The translations under genes were made by a program, and so were the position numbers. The notes beneath the pieces are model-generated. The model was not told the DNA's origin, made no database searches, and saw only the letters and a list, made by a program, of their open reading frames with translations. From assembly GCA_050731755.1 (NCBI GenBank), contig JBOHPP010000074.1:1-15107 (forward strand): DNA of 15,107 nucleotides, given 5' to 3'. This DNA comes from JBOHPP01 sp050731755 (GTDB lineage Bacteria; Methylomirabilota; Methylomirabilia; Rokubacteriales; CSP1-6). Every line of letters starts with the position of its first letter. Position 1 is the first letter of the stretch. Below, piece after piece: positions 1 through 6,963 of this stretch.

Positions 1-1
1 C

Positions 2-514
2 TCAGCGCAGCCGCTCCCGGAGACGGCGCGAGATGTCGCGCTGATCGATGTACCCGGCGGCCCGGTGGTCGACCGCGAGGCCGTCGGTGTCGGCCCACTT
101 CGGAATCAGATGGACGTGAACGTGGAAGACGGTCTGGCCGGCCCGTGCGCCGTTGTTCTGTAGGACGTTGTAGTGCTCCAGCTCCATGGCCCTGGCGACA
201 TTCGTGATCGCGGCCATGATCTCGGCCAGATCGCCATCGTCCGCGTCGTGAAGCGTCGGGGCGTGGCGTCGGGGAAAGAACACCGAGTGGCCGCGCGACA
301 GCGGTTCGATATCGTTGACGAAGGCGACGATACGCGCAGTCTCCACGATGCGATCGGCCTTTAGTTCGCCTGCGGCGATGCGACAGAGCGCGCATTGCGT
401 GGCGCCGGCCAGGGCCCCCGGCCGAAGCCGGCGCCAGAAACCGTACTCGCGGCTCCGGTCAGCGTCCTCCAGCGTACGCTCGCCGATCCTGGCAAAGCCC
501 AACCGCTCGTACAC
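2..514 (-). CDS. HIT (histidine triad) family hydrolase with a GNAT-derived N-terminal tail
   Basis: HIT proteins bind nucleotides and hydrolyse or transfer nucleotidyl groups (AMP-lysine, Ap4A, AMP-sulfate and similar). From the GTG at 514 the product is 170 aa. Residues 41-140 form the HIT domain: a CALC pair (41-44) that fits the zinc site of many bacterial HIT proteins, the N-D-I-E-P-L-S-R-G-H stretch near 67-76, the LQNNG loop near 118-122, and the catalytic triad H131-x-H133-x-H135. Residues 1-38 (YERLGF, EYGFWRRL) are not HIT sequence; they look like the C-terminal strands of a GNAT acetyltransferase. The same frame continues upstream with GNAT-like sequence to a TGA at 650-652 without an ATG. 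No start codon lies between the GNAT tail and the HIT domain, so the ancestor was probably a GNAT-HIT fusion. Whether GTG 514 is really used is uncertain. The gene is complete at its 3' end. Confidence 0.75.
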   Translation of the reverse strand: MYERLGFARIGERTLEDADRSREYGFWRRLRPGALAGATQCALCRIAAGELKADRIVETARIVAFVNDIEPLSRGHSVFFPRRHAPTLHDADDGDLAEIMAAITNVARAMELEHYNVLQNNGARAGQTVFHVHVHLIPKWADTDGLAVDHRAAGYIDQRDISRRLRERLR

Positions 515-716
515 CCCGTGCGCGATGGTGAAACGGGTATCCGACCAGGCGAGGGCGACGAGGTAGCCGGCGGCCTCCGCCCAACTGAGGGGATGTTCCA
601 GGAGGGCCCGGCCGTAGCCGCGCCCCCGGTTCGTCGAAGACGGTGCCGATCACACGCAGGACGTCCGGTGCGTGCCGAGACGCGAACGGAACGATGAGGG
701 CCTGGGTGGCGGTCAT
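515..716 (-). pseudogene. GNAT acetyltransferase remnant with internal deletion and frameshift
   Basis: The ATG at 716 begins a GNAT-like N-terminus (MTATQALIVPF, then VLRVIGTVFDE). It overlaps the stop of the membrane-protein gene before it as ATGA, a translational-coupling arrangement that argues this was the true start. After about 28 residues the frame loses all resemblance to GNAT. The acetyl-CoA-binding motif A, RGRGYGRALLEH, appears at about 628-593 in another frame, followed by AEAAGY and then VYERLGF in the frame of the HIT gene. In an intact GNAT domain roughly 80-90 residues separate these two parts; here they abut at about 626-640. I infer a deletion that removed the central strands and changed the frame. 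The first frame runs on to about 459 as meaningless arginine-rich sequence. A sequencing or assembly error could explain the shift but not the missing segment. Confidence 0.6.
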
Positions 717-952
717 TCCGCCCCGGCCGCGCGCCGCCGGAGGAGCGGTGGCACGCTGACCACCGTCCACACGCCCTCCAGGAGCACGAAGCCCCACAAG
801 CCGGCCCGGTAGGCGATGACGGTCAAGATGGCCGCGCCGATCAGGTTCATCCAGTTGTACGCGGGATGGGTGCGCTCCATCACCCCGAACTGGAGCGCGG
901 CATAGGCGGCGAGGATCAAGACGGCGCCGGCGACGGAGATGACCTGTTCCAT
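713..952 (-). CDS. Small CBU_0592-like integral membrane protein
   Basis: This is a 79-aa protein with about three hydrophobic segments: roughly 4-22 (ISVAGAVLILAAYAALQFG), 34-48 (MNLIGAAILTVIAYR) and 50-68 (GLWGFVLLEGVWTVVSV). It ends in a basic RRRAA tail. The pattern of AAYALxQ, then YxxxNxxGA, then FVLLEGVWxxVS matches the CBU_0592-type membrane domain, whose function is unknown. I chose the ATG at 952 because it lies 4 bases after the stop of the upstream SDR gene and starts the family sequence. An extension to 1018 would add an arginine-rich stretch inside the SDR coding region. The stop overlaps the next start as ATGA, so the gene is in an operon with its neighbours. A role cannot be assigned. 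Confidence 0.7.
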   Translation of the reverse strand: MEQVISVAGAVLILAAYAALQFGVMERTHPAYNWMNLIGAAILTVIAYRAGLWGFVLLEGVWTVVSVPPLLRRRAAGAE

Positions 953-956
953 AGGT

Positions 957-1700
957 TCAGTAAGTGGCGCGGCCGCCCGAGAGGTCGTACACCGCGCCCG
1001 TCGAGAAGGAGCATTCATCGGAGGCGAGCCAGGCCACCAGCGCCGCCACCTCCTGCGGCTGGCCCCATCGGCCCATGGGGATCTTGGCGACCAGCATGTT
1101 CACCGTCTCCTTGGTCATCTGTCGGAGGATGTCGGTCTCGATCACCGCCGGCGCCACGGCGTTGACGAAAATGCCCCTGGTCGCCACCTCCTTGGCCAGC
1201 GCCTTGGTGAGGCCGATGACGCCGGCCTTGGCTGCGGAGTACGGCACCAGTGAAGGATTACCCTCCTTGCCGGCGATCGAGGCGATGTTGATGATCCGGC
1301 CCCCGCCGGCGGCCAGCATCACGCGGATGGCCGCGCGGCACACGAGGAACACGCTGGTGAGGTCGCAGGCGATCACGCAGTGCCAGTCGTCGTCGGTGAG
1401 CTCGGTGATCGGATAGGAGCGCCCGGTGATCCCGGCGTTGTTGACGACGATGTCCAGGCGCCCCCAGCGCTCGCCCACGGCGTGGACGGCGCGCTCCACG
1501 TCCGCGGTGACGGTGACGTCGGCCACGACGGCGCTGGCGCGGTCGCCGAGTCGGCCCGCGGCCGCTTTCAGTTCCGCGGCGTCGACGTCGGCGAGCGTGA
1601 CTCGGGCCCCCGCGGCCAGCAGACGTTCGGTGATGGCGAGCCCGATCCCTCGGGCGGCGCCGGTGACGAGTGCGGTGCGTCCCTCCAGGCTCGTGGCCAT
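957..1700 (-). CDS. SDR family NAD(P)-dependent oxidoreductase (FabG-like)
   Basis: A classical short-chain dehydrogenase of 247 aa, the usual size, probably cytoplasmic. The nucleotide-binding motif TGAARGIG is at 13-20. D38 at the end of the second strand favours NAD over NADP. NNAG is at 87-90, with catalytic S141 (NIASIAG), Y154 and K158 (YSAAK). The position normally filled by the tetrad Asn is Asp (D113 in CDLTSVF). Substrate is not predictable; FabG-like 3-oxoacyl reductases and sugar or hydroxy-acid dehydrogenases share this layout. The ATG at 1700 is chosen over an extension to 1850 because GGGAGAAGG lies just upstream and the family sequence begins here; the extension overlaps the oxidoreductase gene in another frame. 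It starts 16 bases after the oxidoreductase stop and is followed after 4 bases by the small membrane protein, so it sits in the same transcription unit. Confidence 0.88.
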   Translation of the reverse strand: MATSLEGRTALVTGAARGIGLAITERLLAAGARVTLADVDAAELKAAAGRLGDRASAVVADVTVTADVERAVHAVGERWGRLDIVVNNAGITGRSYPITELTDDDWHCVIACDLTSVFLVCRAAIRVMLAAGGGRIINIASIAGKEGNPSLVPYSAAKAGVIGLTKALAKEVATRGIFVNAVAPAVIETDILRQMTKETVNMLVAKIPMGRWGQPQEVAALVAWLASDECSFSTGAVYDLSGGRATY

Positions 1701-1704
1701 CGGA

Positions 1705-1713
1705 CCTTCTCCC
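1705..1713 (-). promoter_or_regulatory. Ribosome binding site deciding the SDR start
   Basis: The minus strand reads GGGAGAAGG, ending 4 bases before the ATG at 1700. This purine-rich Shine-Dalgarno-like stretch supports that start over longer upstream alternatives. It lies in the 16-base gap after the oxidoreductase stop codon. Confidence 0.6.
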
Positions 1714-1716
1714 TTG

Positions 1717-2967
1717 TCATCGACGGCGGCGAGCCGGGCGCCCGCCGCGGACGTCGTAGTACGTGGCGTACGCGGCCACCGCCCGGGCCACGCTCCTCGC
1801 GCCGTCAGCCGCTCCGGCGCCGAACCGGCGGATGTCCATGTGGCGAACATCGAGCGGCGGCCGGCCGTTCATGATCCAACCCGCCATGACTTCGCCCACA
1901 CCCCCGGCGCCGGCAATGCCATGGGCACAGAACCCAGCGGCGACGAAGAACCCGCGAACGGCGGGCGCCTCGCCCAGGATGAACTCACCGTCCGGCGTGA
2001 AAGCCTCAGGGCCGTTGATGAGGGTGATCACCTCGGTATCGCTCAGGATGGGCACGCGCCCGATCGCCTGCTCCATGAGCGGCGCGAACCGGTCCCAGTC
2101 CGGCGACAGCAGCTTGTGATTGAAGTCCCGGGGGATGCCCTCGAGCCCCCACGGCGCGGGGGCGCGCTCGAAACCGCCGACGACGAGACCGCCGACCTCT
2201 TCGCGAAAATAGACCAGGTGATCGGGGTCGCGCATGGTGGGCAAATCGCGGCGGACGCCGTCGATGGGCTTGGTCACCAGATACTGGTGCGCGATCGGGA
2301 CGACGGGCACCGGGACGTCGGCCAGCCGTCCGATCTCGGCGGCCCAGATCCCAGCGGCGTCGACGACCACCTCGCAAGCGATCCGCCCCTGCTCGGTGAC
2401 GACCTCGCTGACTCGTCTCCGACGAACAGTGAGGCCGGTCACGGTGACGCCGGTGCGAACGCTGACGCCGGCCTTCTTGGCTCCAGCCGCGAAGGCGTGA
2501 GCCAGCGATGCGGGGTCGACGCGACCGTCGGATGGCAGCCACAGCGCGCCTTTCACGCCGTCGTGACTCATCAAGGGAAAGCGAGCGGCGGCCTCGCCGG
2601 GGCCGAACAACTCGGCGTCGAGACCAAGGGCGCTGGCCGACCGGAGCCGGCGCCTCAGCTCGTCGAGCCGGGCCCGGGACGAGGCCAGGCGCAGGCTGCC
2701 CACCTCGCGCCATCCCGGATCACGCCCGGTCTCGGCGTCCAGGCGCCGGTACTGGACCACGCTCGCCATGTTGATGCGGCTGAGCGCGATCGATGCGCGG
2801 AGTTGGCCGACGAGCCCGGCCGCGTGGAACGTGGAGCCGCCGGTCAGCTCGCCGCGCTCGAGCACCAGCACGTCGCGCCAGCCCCCACGCGCCAGGTGAT
2901 AGGCGATGGCGCAGCCGGCGACGCCGCCGCCGATGATGACGACGCGCGCGGCCTTAACCTGGTTCAT
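1717..2967 (-). CDS. FAD-dependent amine oxidoreductase (sarcosine/dimethylglycine dehydrogenase-like), FAD half only
   Basis: A DAO-superfamily flavoprotein of 416 aa, likely oxidising a secondary or tertiary amine such as an N-methylated glycine derivative. The dinucleotide motif GGGVAG is at 13-18, with ribose-binding E37. STFHAAGL carries H48 at the place where dimethylglycine and sarcosine dehydrogenases attach FAD covalently. The tail has AAGFCAHGIAGAGGVGE and HMDIRRF, then AAYATYYDV, features of the two-domain DMGDH/SARDH proteins (about 800-900 aa). Here the protein stops shortly after YYDV with an arginine-rich end, so the folate-binding aminomethyltransferase-like half is absent. 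The SDR begins 16 bases later, leaving no room for it. The start codon and first codons lie inside a long inverted repeat (2954-3154). Family start is consistent with MNQVKAARVVIIGGG. It may be a true FAD-only enzyme or a truncated one. Confidence 0.85.
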   Translation of the reverse strand: MNQVKAARVVIIGGGVAGCAIAYHLARGGWRDVLVLERGELTGGSTFHAAGLVGQLRASIALSRINMASVVQYRRLDAETGRDPGWREVGSLRLASSRARLDELRRRLRSASALGLDAELFGPGEAAARFPLMSHDGVKGALWLPSDGRVDPASLAHAFAAGAKKAGVSVRTGVTVTGLTVRRRRVSEVVTEQGRIACEVVVDAAGIWAAEIGRLADVPVPVVPIAHQYLVTKPIDGVRRDLPTMRDPDHLVYFREEVGGLVVGGFERAPAPWGLEGIPRDFNHKLLSPDWDRFAPLMEQAIGRVPILSDTEVITLINGPEAFTPDGEFILGEAPAVRGFFVAAGFCAHGIAGAGGVGEVMAGWIMNGRPPLDVRHMDIRRFGAGAADGARSVARAVAAYATYYDVRGGRPARRRR

Positions 2968-3154
2968 TCAGGCCCGACGCGCGCGACCGGGCGGGTGGCG
3001 CCGGTGTGGCCCTGCAGTGGGACCCTCTCGGCTCCTCGCAGTTCGAAGAACTGCGTGTGGGGCCGAGTCGGTGACGGAGCCTGGCCAGCCAGGGCCACCC
3101 CGACGACAGGACCCGCCCGGTCGCGCGCATCGGGTGCTGAAGAAACCAGGTTAA
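2954..3154. repeat. MITE-like long inverted repeat bounded by TTAA between ABC ATPase and oxidoreductase genes
   Basis: Two imperfect inverted arms, 2954-3014 and 3090-3154, flank a 75-base centre. Perfect blocks are an 11-bp outer end (TTAACCTGGTT at 2954-2964 against 3144-3154), an 18-bp block (GCGCGCGACCGGGCGGGT at 2979-2996 against 3111-3128) and a 9-bp inner block (GTGGCCCTG at 3006-3014 against 3090-3098). The centre has its own hairpin, GCAGTTC-GAA-GAACTGC (3038-3054), nested between CTCGGC (3027-3032) and GCCGAG (3062-3067). As minus-strand RNA it would fold into a long stem holding the ATPase stop codon at one foot and the oxidoreductase ATG at the other. No transposase is nearby. 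Possible identities are a MITE or REP-like dispersed repeat, an attenuator or a translation-control hairpin. The pairing is seen directly; mobility is inference. Confidence 0.8.
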
Positions 3155-4221
3155 GGGCCCGACGCCGCGGCCAGCACGACGCAGTCGTCGGGGGCGAAGG
3201 CGAGCGCCACGGGCTTCTTGCGCTCGAGGGCGCGAGCCTGGGCGTGGGAGACGTCGATCCACAGCGGGCGGCCGTGGACCGCGACCTGCACGCGCACCAC
3301 GGGACCGAGGAACGTGATGACCTCCACCACGCCCTCGAGGCGATTCGTCACCCCCGCCGGGCCCGGGCTGGCCAACAGCGTGAGCTTTTCCGGCCGTACC
3401 GCCAGCGTCACGGCCTGGCCGTCGGCACGCCCGCTGAGCCGCGTCCGCAAGCGCTCGCCCTCCCACTCCACCACCCCCTCGGTCGCCGACAGCACGCAGC
3501 CGGGCAGGAGGTTGGAGACGCCGATGAAGTCGGCGACGAAGTCGGTTTGGGGGAAGGCGTAGATCTCCTCGGGCGCACCCACCTGCTCGATGCGCCCGTC
3601 CCGCATGACAGCGATGCGGTCGGCGATGCTGAGCGCCTCCTCCTGATCGTGGGTCACGTGGATGGCGGTGATGCCGAGGTCCTGCTGGATCTTTCTGAGC
3701 TCGCCGCGGAGGCGCAGGCGGATCTTGGCATCGAGCGCCGACAGCGGCTCGTCGAGCAGCAGCACTTCGGGCTGGCGGGCCAGCGCCCGGGCCAGGGCCA
3801 CCCGCTGCTGTTGGCCCCCGGAGAGCTGGTTGGCGTAGCGGTGCTCGAGACCGCTGAGGTTGGTCAGCTCGACCATCTCGGCCACGCGCTGCCGGGTACG
3901 CGCCTCCGGCCACCGGGCCACCCGGAGGCCGAAGGCGATGTTCTCGGCGACGGTCAGCGTCGGAAACAGCGCGTACGACTGGAAGACGATCCCCACCCCG
4001 CGTTTTCGGGGCGGCACATCGTTGACGAGACGATCGCCGAACCAGATTTCGCCGGAGTCCGCGCGCTCGAAGCCGGCGATCAGGCGAAGGGTGGTTGTCT
4101 TGCCGCAGCCGGAGCCGCCGACCAGCGAGACGAGCTCTCCCGGGCGCACCTCCAGCGAGAGCCCGTCCACGGCCACCGCCGGGCCGAACCGCTTGCGCAG
4201 ATCGCGCAGCGCGATACGCAC
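3151..4221 (-). CDS. ABC transporter ATP-binding protein (FbpC/PotA-type)
   Basis: The cytoplasmic ATPase of a binding-protein-dependent importer, 356 aa, typical for the Fe(3+)/polyamine/2-aminoethylphosphonate class. Walker A is GGSGCGKT at 35-42, with Gly where most relatives have Pro. The Q-loop is Q81, the signature LSGGQ 133-137, Walker B LLLDE to 158, the D-loop SALD 161-164 and the switch His H191. From about 240 to the end is a TOBE-type regulatory domain, as in FbpC and PotA. It starts with GTG at 4221, 19 bases after the binding-protein stop, and completes the set permease, binding protein, ATPase. Its TAA stop lies within the TTAA end of the inverted repeat 2954-3154, so the very C-terminus may have been altered by that element. 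Substrate should follow the binding protein. Confidence 0.92.
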   Translation of the reverse strand: MRIALRDLRKRFGPAVAVDGLSLEVRPGELVSLVGGSGCGKTTTLRLIAGFERADSGEIWFGDRLVNDVPPRKRGVGIVFQSYALFPTLTVAENIAFGLRVARWPEARTRQRVAEMVELTNLSGLEHRYANQLSGGQQQRVALARALARQPEVLLLDEPLSALDAKIRLRLRGELRKIQQDLGITAIHVTHDQEEALSIADRIAVMRDGRIEQVGAPEEIYAFPQTDFVADFIGVSNLLPGCVLSATEGVVEWEGERLRTRLSGRADGQAVTLAVRPEKLTLLASPGPAGVTNRLEGVVEVITFLGPVVRVQVAVHGRPLWIDVSHAQARALERKKPVALAFAPDDCVVLAAASGP

Positions 4222-4240
4222 GGCCCCGGCTATCCCTGCG

Positions 4241-5239
4241 CTACCGCGAGAAGCGCTCGAGCCACTTCTTGACCAGCCGGTCCTTCTGCTCGGCGGCCCA
4301 CACGAAATCGAGGTTGATGAGGTTCATATCCGAGATCTTCTGGCCGCTCACGGCAACGTCGCCGCGAGTGATGCCGGCCCCTCGCCACTTGGCATAGGCC
4401 TCCATCGCGGACTTGGAGACGGCCCAGTCCAGGAAGCGCTTGGCGTTCTGCGGGTTCTTGGCCCCCTTGACCAGGGCGTTGCCCTCGAAGGTCCAGGCTA
4501 CCCCGTCCGACGGGTACATGATGTCGAGCGGGGCGCCCTGCTTCTTGGCCGTCTCCACCTCGTAAGCCAGGGCGACCCCGATGGGCGTCTCCCCGGAAGC
4601 GGCCATGCGGCCGGGGGCGCCGCCGGACTTCGTCACCTGAGAGAGGTTCTTGTCCAGCGTCGTGTAGTACTCGAACGCCTTGTCCTCACCCAGCCGCGCG
4701 ACGTGGCTGGCCAGGAGCAGGTAGGCCGTGCCCGAGGTGGAGGGATTGGACATCACGATGTGCCCCTTGTATCGGGGATCGGTCAGCTCCGCCCACGATC
4801 GAGGCGGCGCGAGCTTCAGCTCGGCGATCTTCTTCTGGTTGACGGCGAAGGCCACGGTGAGCAGGGTCACCCCCTGCCACATGTTCTCGGTGTGCTTGAA
4901 CCGGGCGGGGACCTTGTCCGAGTCCTTGGCCGCGTAGACGTCCAGCAGCCCCTTCTTGGCGGCACCGGTGAGGTAGTCGTTGAACACGCCCCAGATCACG
5001 TCGGCCTGCGGGTTGGCCCGCTCCGCCTCTACCCGGGCCATGGTGGGCCCGGTCGAGCCGCGGATGTAGGACGCCTTGGCGGCGAGATCCGGCAGATCCT
5101 TCTTGAACTGCTCCCAGAAGTCCTTCAGCTCGTTCTCCTCGTACGCCGTGTAGATGACGAGCCGCTCCTCGGCGGCCCCGACAATTCCCGCCGTGACCAG
5201 CAAGGCCAGCACCACTGCGATCAGAACCTTCGTCGTCAT
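4241..5239 (-). CDS. Periplasmic substrate-binding protein of an Fe3+/2-aminoethylphosphonate-type ABC importer
   Basis: A 332-aa extracellular binding protein. A signal peptide occupies about 1-22, with likely cleavage at VGA/AEE; there is no lipobox cysteine, so a soluble periplasmic protein is expected. The mature start VIYTAYEENE, then IRGSTGPTMARVEAE and ADVIWG, is the pattern of the FbpA/AfuA and 2-aminoethylphosphonate group. Further family features are the SWAELTDPRYKG segment and MSNPSTSGTAYL, which contributes to the ligand cleft. I do not see a clear pair of adjacent tyrosines like the iron ligands of FbpA, so an organic substrate such as a phosphonate, polyamine or carboxylate is as likely as iron. 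The gene lies between permease and ATPase, whereas many such operons put the binding protein first. Confidence 0.9.
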   Translation of the reverse strand: MTTKVLIAVVLALLVTAGIVGAAEERLVIYTAYEENELKDFWEQFKKDLPDLAAKASYIRGSTGPTMARVEAERANPQADVIWGVFNDYLTGAAKKGLLDVYAAKDSDKVPARFKHTENMWQGVTLLTVAFAVNQKKIAELKLAPPRSWAELTDPRYKGHIVMSNPSTSGTAYLLLASHVARLGEDKAFEYYTTLDKNLSQVTKSGGAPGRMAASGETPIGVALAYEVETAKKQGAPLDIMYPSDGVAWTFEGNALVKGAKNPQNAKRFLDWAVSKSAMEAYAKWRGAGITRGDVAVSGQKISDMNLINLDFVWAAEQKDRLVKKWLERFSR

Positions 5240-5243
5240 AACC

Positions 5244-5250
5244 CCTCCTC
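5244..5250 (-). promoter_or_regulatory. Strong Shine-Dalgarno site of the binding-protein gene
   Basis: The minus strand reads GAGGAGG followed by GGTT and then the ATG at 5239. It is the best ribosome binding site in the window. This fits the need to make binding protein in excess over permease and ATPase from one transcript. Confidence 0.7.
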
Positions 5251-5279
5251 GCGACGTCGAGACCGACCGACTCCGCGTC

Positions 5280-6959
5280 TCACATTTTCAGGATCGCCAC
5301 ACGGTCACCACCAACCAACGCGCGCAGGCCGACCACCGTGCCGATCACGATGGCCAGGATGATCGTGCCGAGCGCGCAAGCCACCCCCGGATAGCCGTTC
5401 TCGACCTGGGCCAGGATGGCCACCGAGCCCAGGTTGAAGCCGGGATAGATGAGGAAGATCACCGCGCTCACCGTCACCATGCCGTTGATGAAGAAGTACA
5501 CGAAGATCGAGAAGGCCGTGCCCGTGAGCAGCGGCAGCACCACCCGGGTGAAGGTCCGCGCCGCGCCGGCGCCCAGGCTGACCGCGGCCTCTTCGATGGC
5601 CGGGTCGATCTGCTTGAGCGCGTTGACGCCGGCCAGCACGGCGACCGGGAACTTCCAGAACACCACGCTGGTAACGAGAATCCAGATCGTCCCGGTCAAG
5701 TAGATCGGCGGCACGTTGAAGGCCAGGATGTATCCGACCCCGATGACGGTGCCGGGCAGCGCCGCCGGCAAAAGGCTCAGCGCTTCGAGCACGCGGGCGC
5801 CGGGGCCGAGACTGCCCCGCTTGCGCTCGATCAGATAGGCGGTGACCAGGGCCAGCCCGGTGCCCACCACGCCCGACACCACGGCCAGCTTCACGCTGTT
5901 CCAGATGGGCCACGCCCCCTCGGCGGTGGATCCGAAGGCGTAGTGAATCAGGGAAAGCGACCAGTCGCTGCCCCACAGCCGAACGAAGGACCCCAGCGGG
6001 ATGAGGCCGTAGATCACGGCGATGAACAGCGCGATGCCGAAGGTCACCACGGCCAACGGCCAACGGAGGACGCCGGGCGTGGGACGGAGCGCCGTGCGGC
6101 TCGCCGCCGTCACGGTAACGTACGACTTGTTGCCCACCCAGGAGACATTGAGCCAGTAGGCGATCAGGCAAGGGACGATGAGGATCACGCTCATCGTGGC
6201 CGCCGCGGCGAAGTCGTTCATCCCGATCACCTGGGCGTAAATCTCGGTGGCCAGCACGTTGTATCGGCCGCCGACCAGGATGGGGTTGCCGAAGTCGGTC
6301 ATGCACAGGATGAAGACGACGAGGGCGGCCGAGGCCACGCCGGGGCGGGCCAGGGAGAGCGTCACGCGCCGGAGCGTCGTGATTGGCCCCGCTCCCAGGT
6401 TCTCCGCGGCCTCCTCCAGCGTGGTGTCGATGCTCCCCAGGACGTTGGCGAGCAGGATGTAGGCCTGGGGCAGGAAGGTGAAGACCTGGGCCACCACGAT
6501 GCCGTGGAAGCCGTAGATCGACCAGTCGAGCCCCAGCCATCGGGTCACGACGCCGTTGCGGCCGAACAGGAGGATGAAGGCCAGCGAGACGAGGAATGGC
6601 GGCGAGATGAGCGGGAGCAAGGCCATCAACGAGACGAACCGCTTGCCCGGCACCGTCGTCCGGGTCACCGCATAGGCGAGCACGAGCGCCACCAGCACGG
6701 TCAGCGCGGTGGAGACGGCGGCCACGGCCAGGCTGTTGAGAAGAATGCGGAACAACCGCCAGGTGCTGAAGAACTCGCTGAAGTGGGCCAGGGTGAGGCC
6801 GGCCGGCCCGGTCACGCTCATCCACAGCACCCGCAGGACCGGCCACACCACGAAGACGAGGAGCAGCAGCAAGACGAGGGCGCCGACGCCGGCCACGACC
6901 GCTTCGCCTTGAACCAGCCGGGCCGGGCCGGCCACCGCCCGCGTGACCGATCGGCTCAT
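5280..6959 (-). CDS. Fused two-domain ABC transporter permease (FbpB-type)
   Basis: An inner-membrane permease of 559 aa, about twice the size of a single permease domain, with roughly twelve hydrophobic segments in two halves. Each half carries an EAA loop that docks the ATPase: EEAAENLGAGPITTLRRV about residues 182-199, and EEAAVSLGAGAARTFTRV about 463-480. Such fused permeases are typical of the Fe(3+) (FbpB) and 2-aminoethylphosphonate importers. The first half begins after a short cytoplasmic N-terminus with a long hydrophobic helix around 24-48. The ATG at 6959 lies 4 bases after the upstream SDR stop, and the binding-protein gene follows after 40 bases, so these belong to one operon. 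Substrate is unknown; specificity lies mainly with the binding protein. Confidence 0.92.
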   Translation of the reverse strand: MSRSVTRAVAGPARLVQGEAVVAGVGALVLLLLLVFVVWPVLRVLWMSVTGPAGLTLAHFSEFFSTWRLFRILLNSLAVAAVSTALTVLVALVLAYAVTRTTVPGKRFVSLMALLPLISPPFLVSLAFILLFGRNGVVTRWLGLDWSIYGFHGIVVAQVFTFLPQAYILLANVLGSIDTTLEEAAENLGAGPITTLRRVTLSLARPGVASAALVVFILCMTDFGNPILVGGRYNVLATEIYAQVIGMNDFAAAATMSVILIVPCLIAYWLNVSWVGNKSYVTVTAASRTALRPTPGVLRWPLAVVTFGIALFIAVIYGLIPLGSFVRLWGSDWSLSLIHYAFGSTAEGAWPIWNSVKLAVVSGVVGTGLALVTAYLIERKRGSLGPGARVLEALSLLPAALPGTVIGVGYILAFNVPPIYLTGTIWILVTSVVFWKFPVAVLAGVNALKQIDPAIEEAAVSLGAGAARTFTRVVLPLLTGTAFSIFVYFFINGMVTVSAVIFLIYPGFNLGSVAILAQVENGYPGVACALGTIILAIVIGTVVGLRALVGGDRVAILKM

Positions 6960-6963
6960 GATG

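Noticed and set aside
1701..1850. N-terminal extension of the SDR to 1850
   Set aside because: It overlaps the flavoprotein gene in another frame, is arginine-rich, and the ribosome binding site and family start support 1700.
2954..3130. A 58-codon frame inside the inverted repeat beginning MRATGRVLSS on the minus strand
   Set aside because: It is fully contained in the palindromic element, so its openness follows from the repeat; no ribosome binding site and no family resemblance. It would merit another look only if copies elsewhere keep the frame.
1426..4272. A 948-codon open frame on the plus strand
   Set aside because: It runs antisense across the SDR, flavoprotein and ABC ATPase genes, which have clear family motifs. 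Its product is Ala/Arg/Gly/His/Asp-rich with no recognisable domain, as expected from high-GC third-position bias.
3860..5362. A 500-codon open frame on the plus strand
   Set aside because: Antisense to the binding protein and part of the ATPase gene; no motifs, low-complexity composition.
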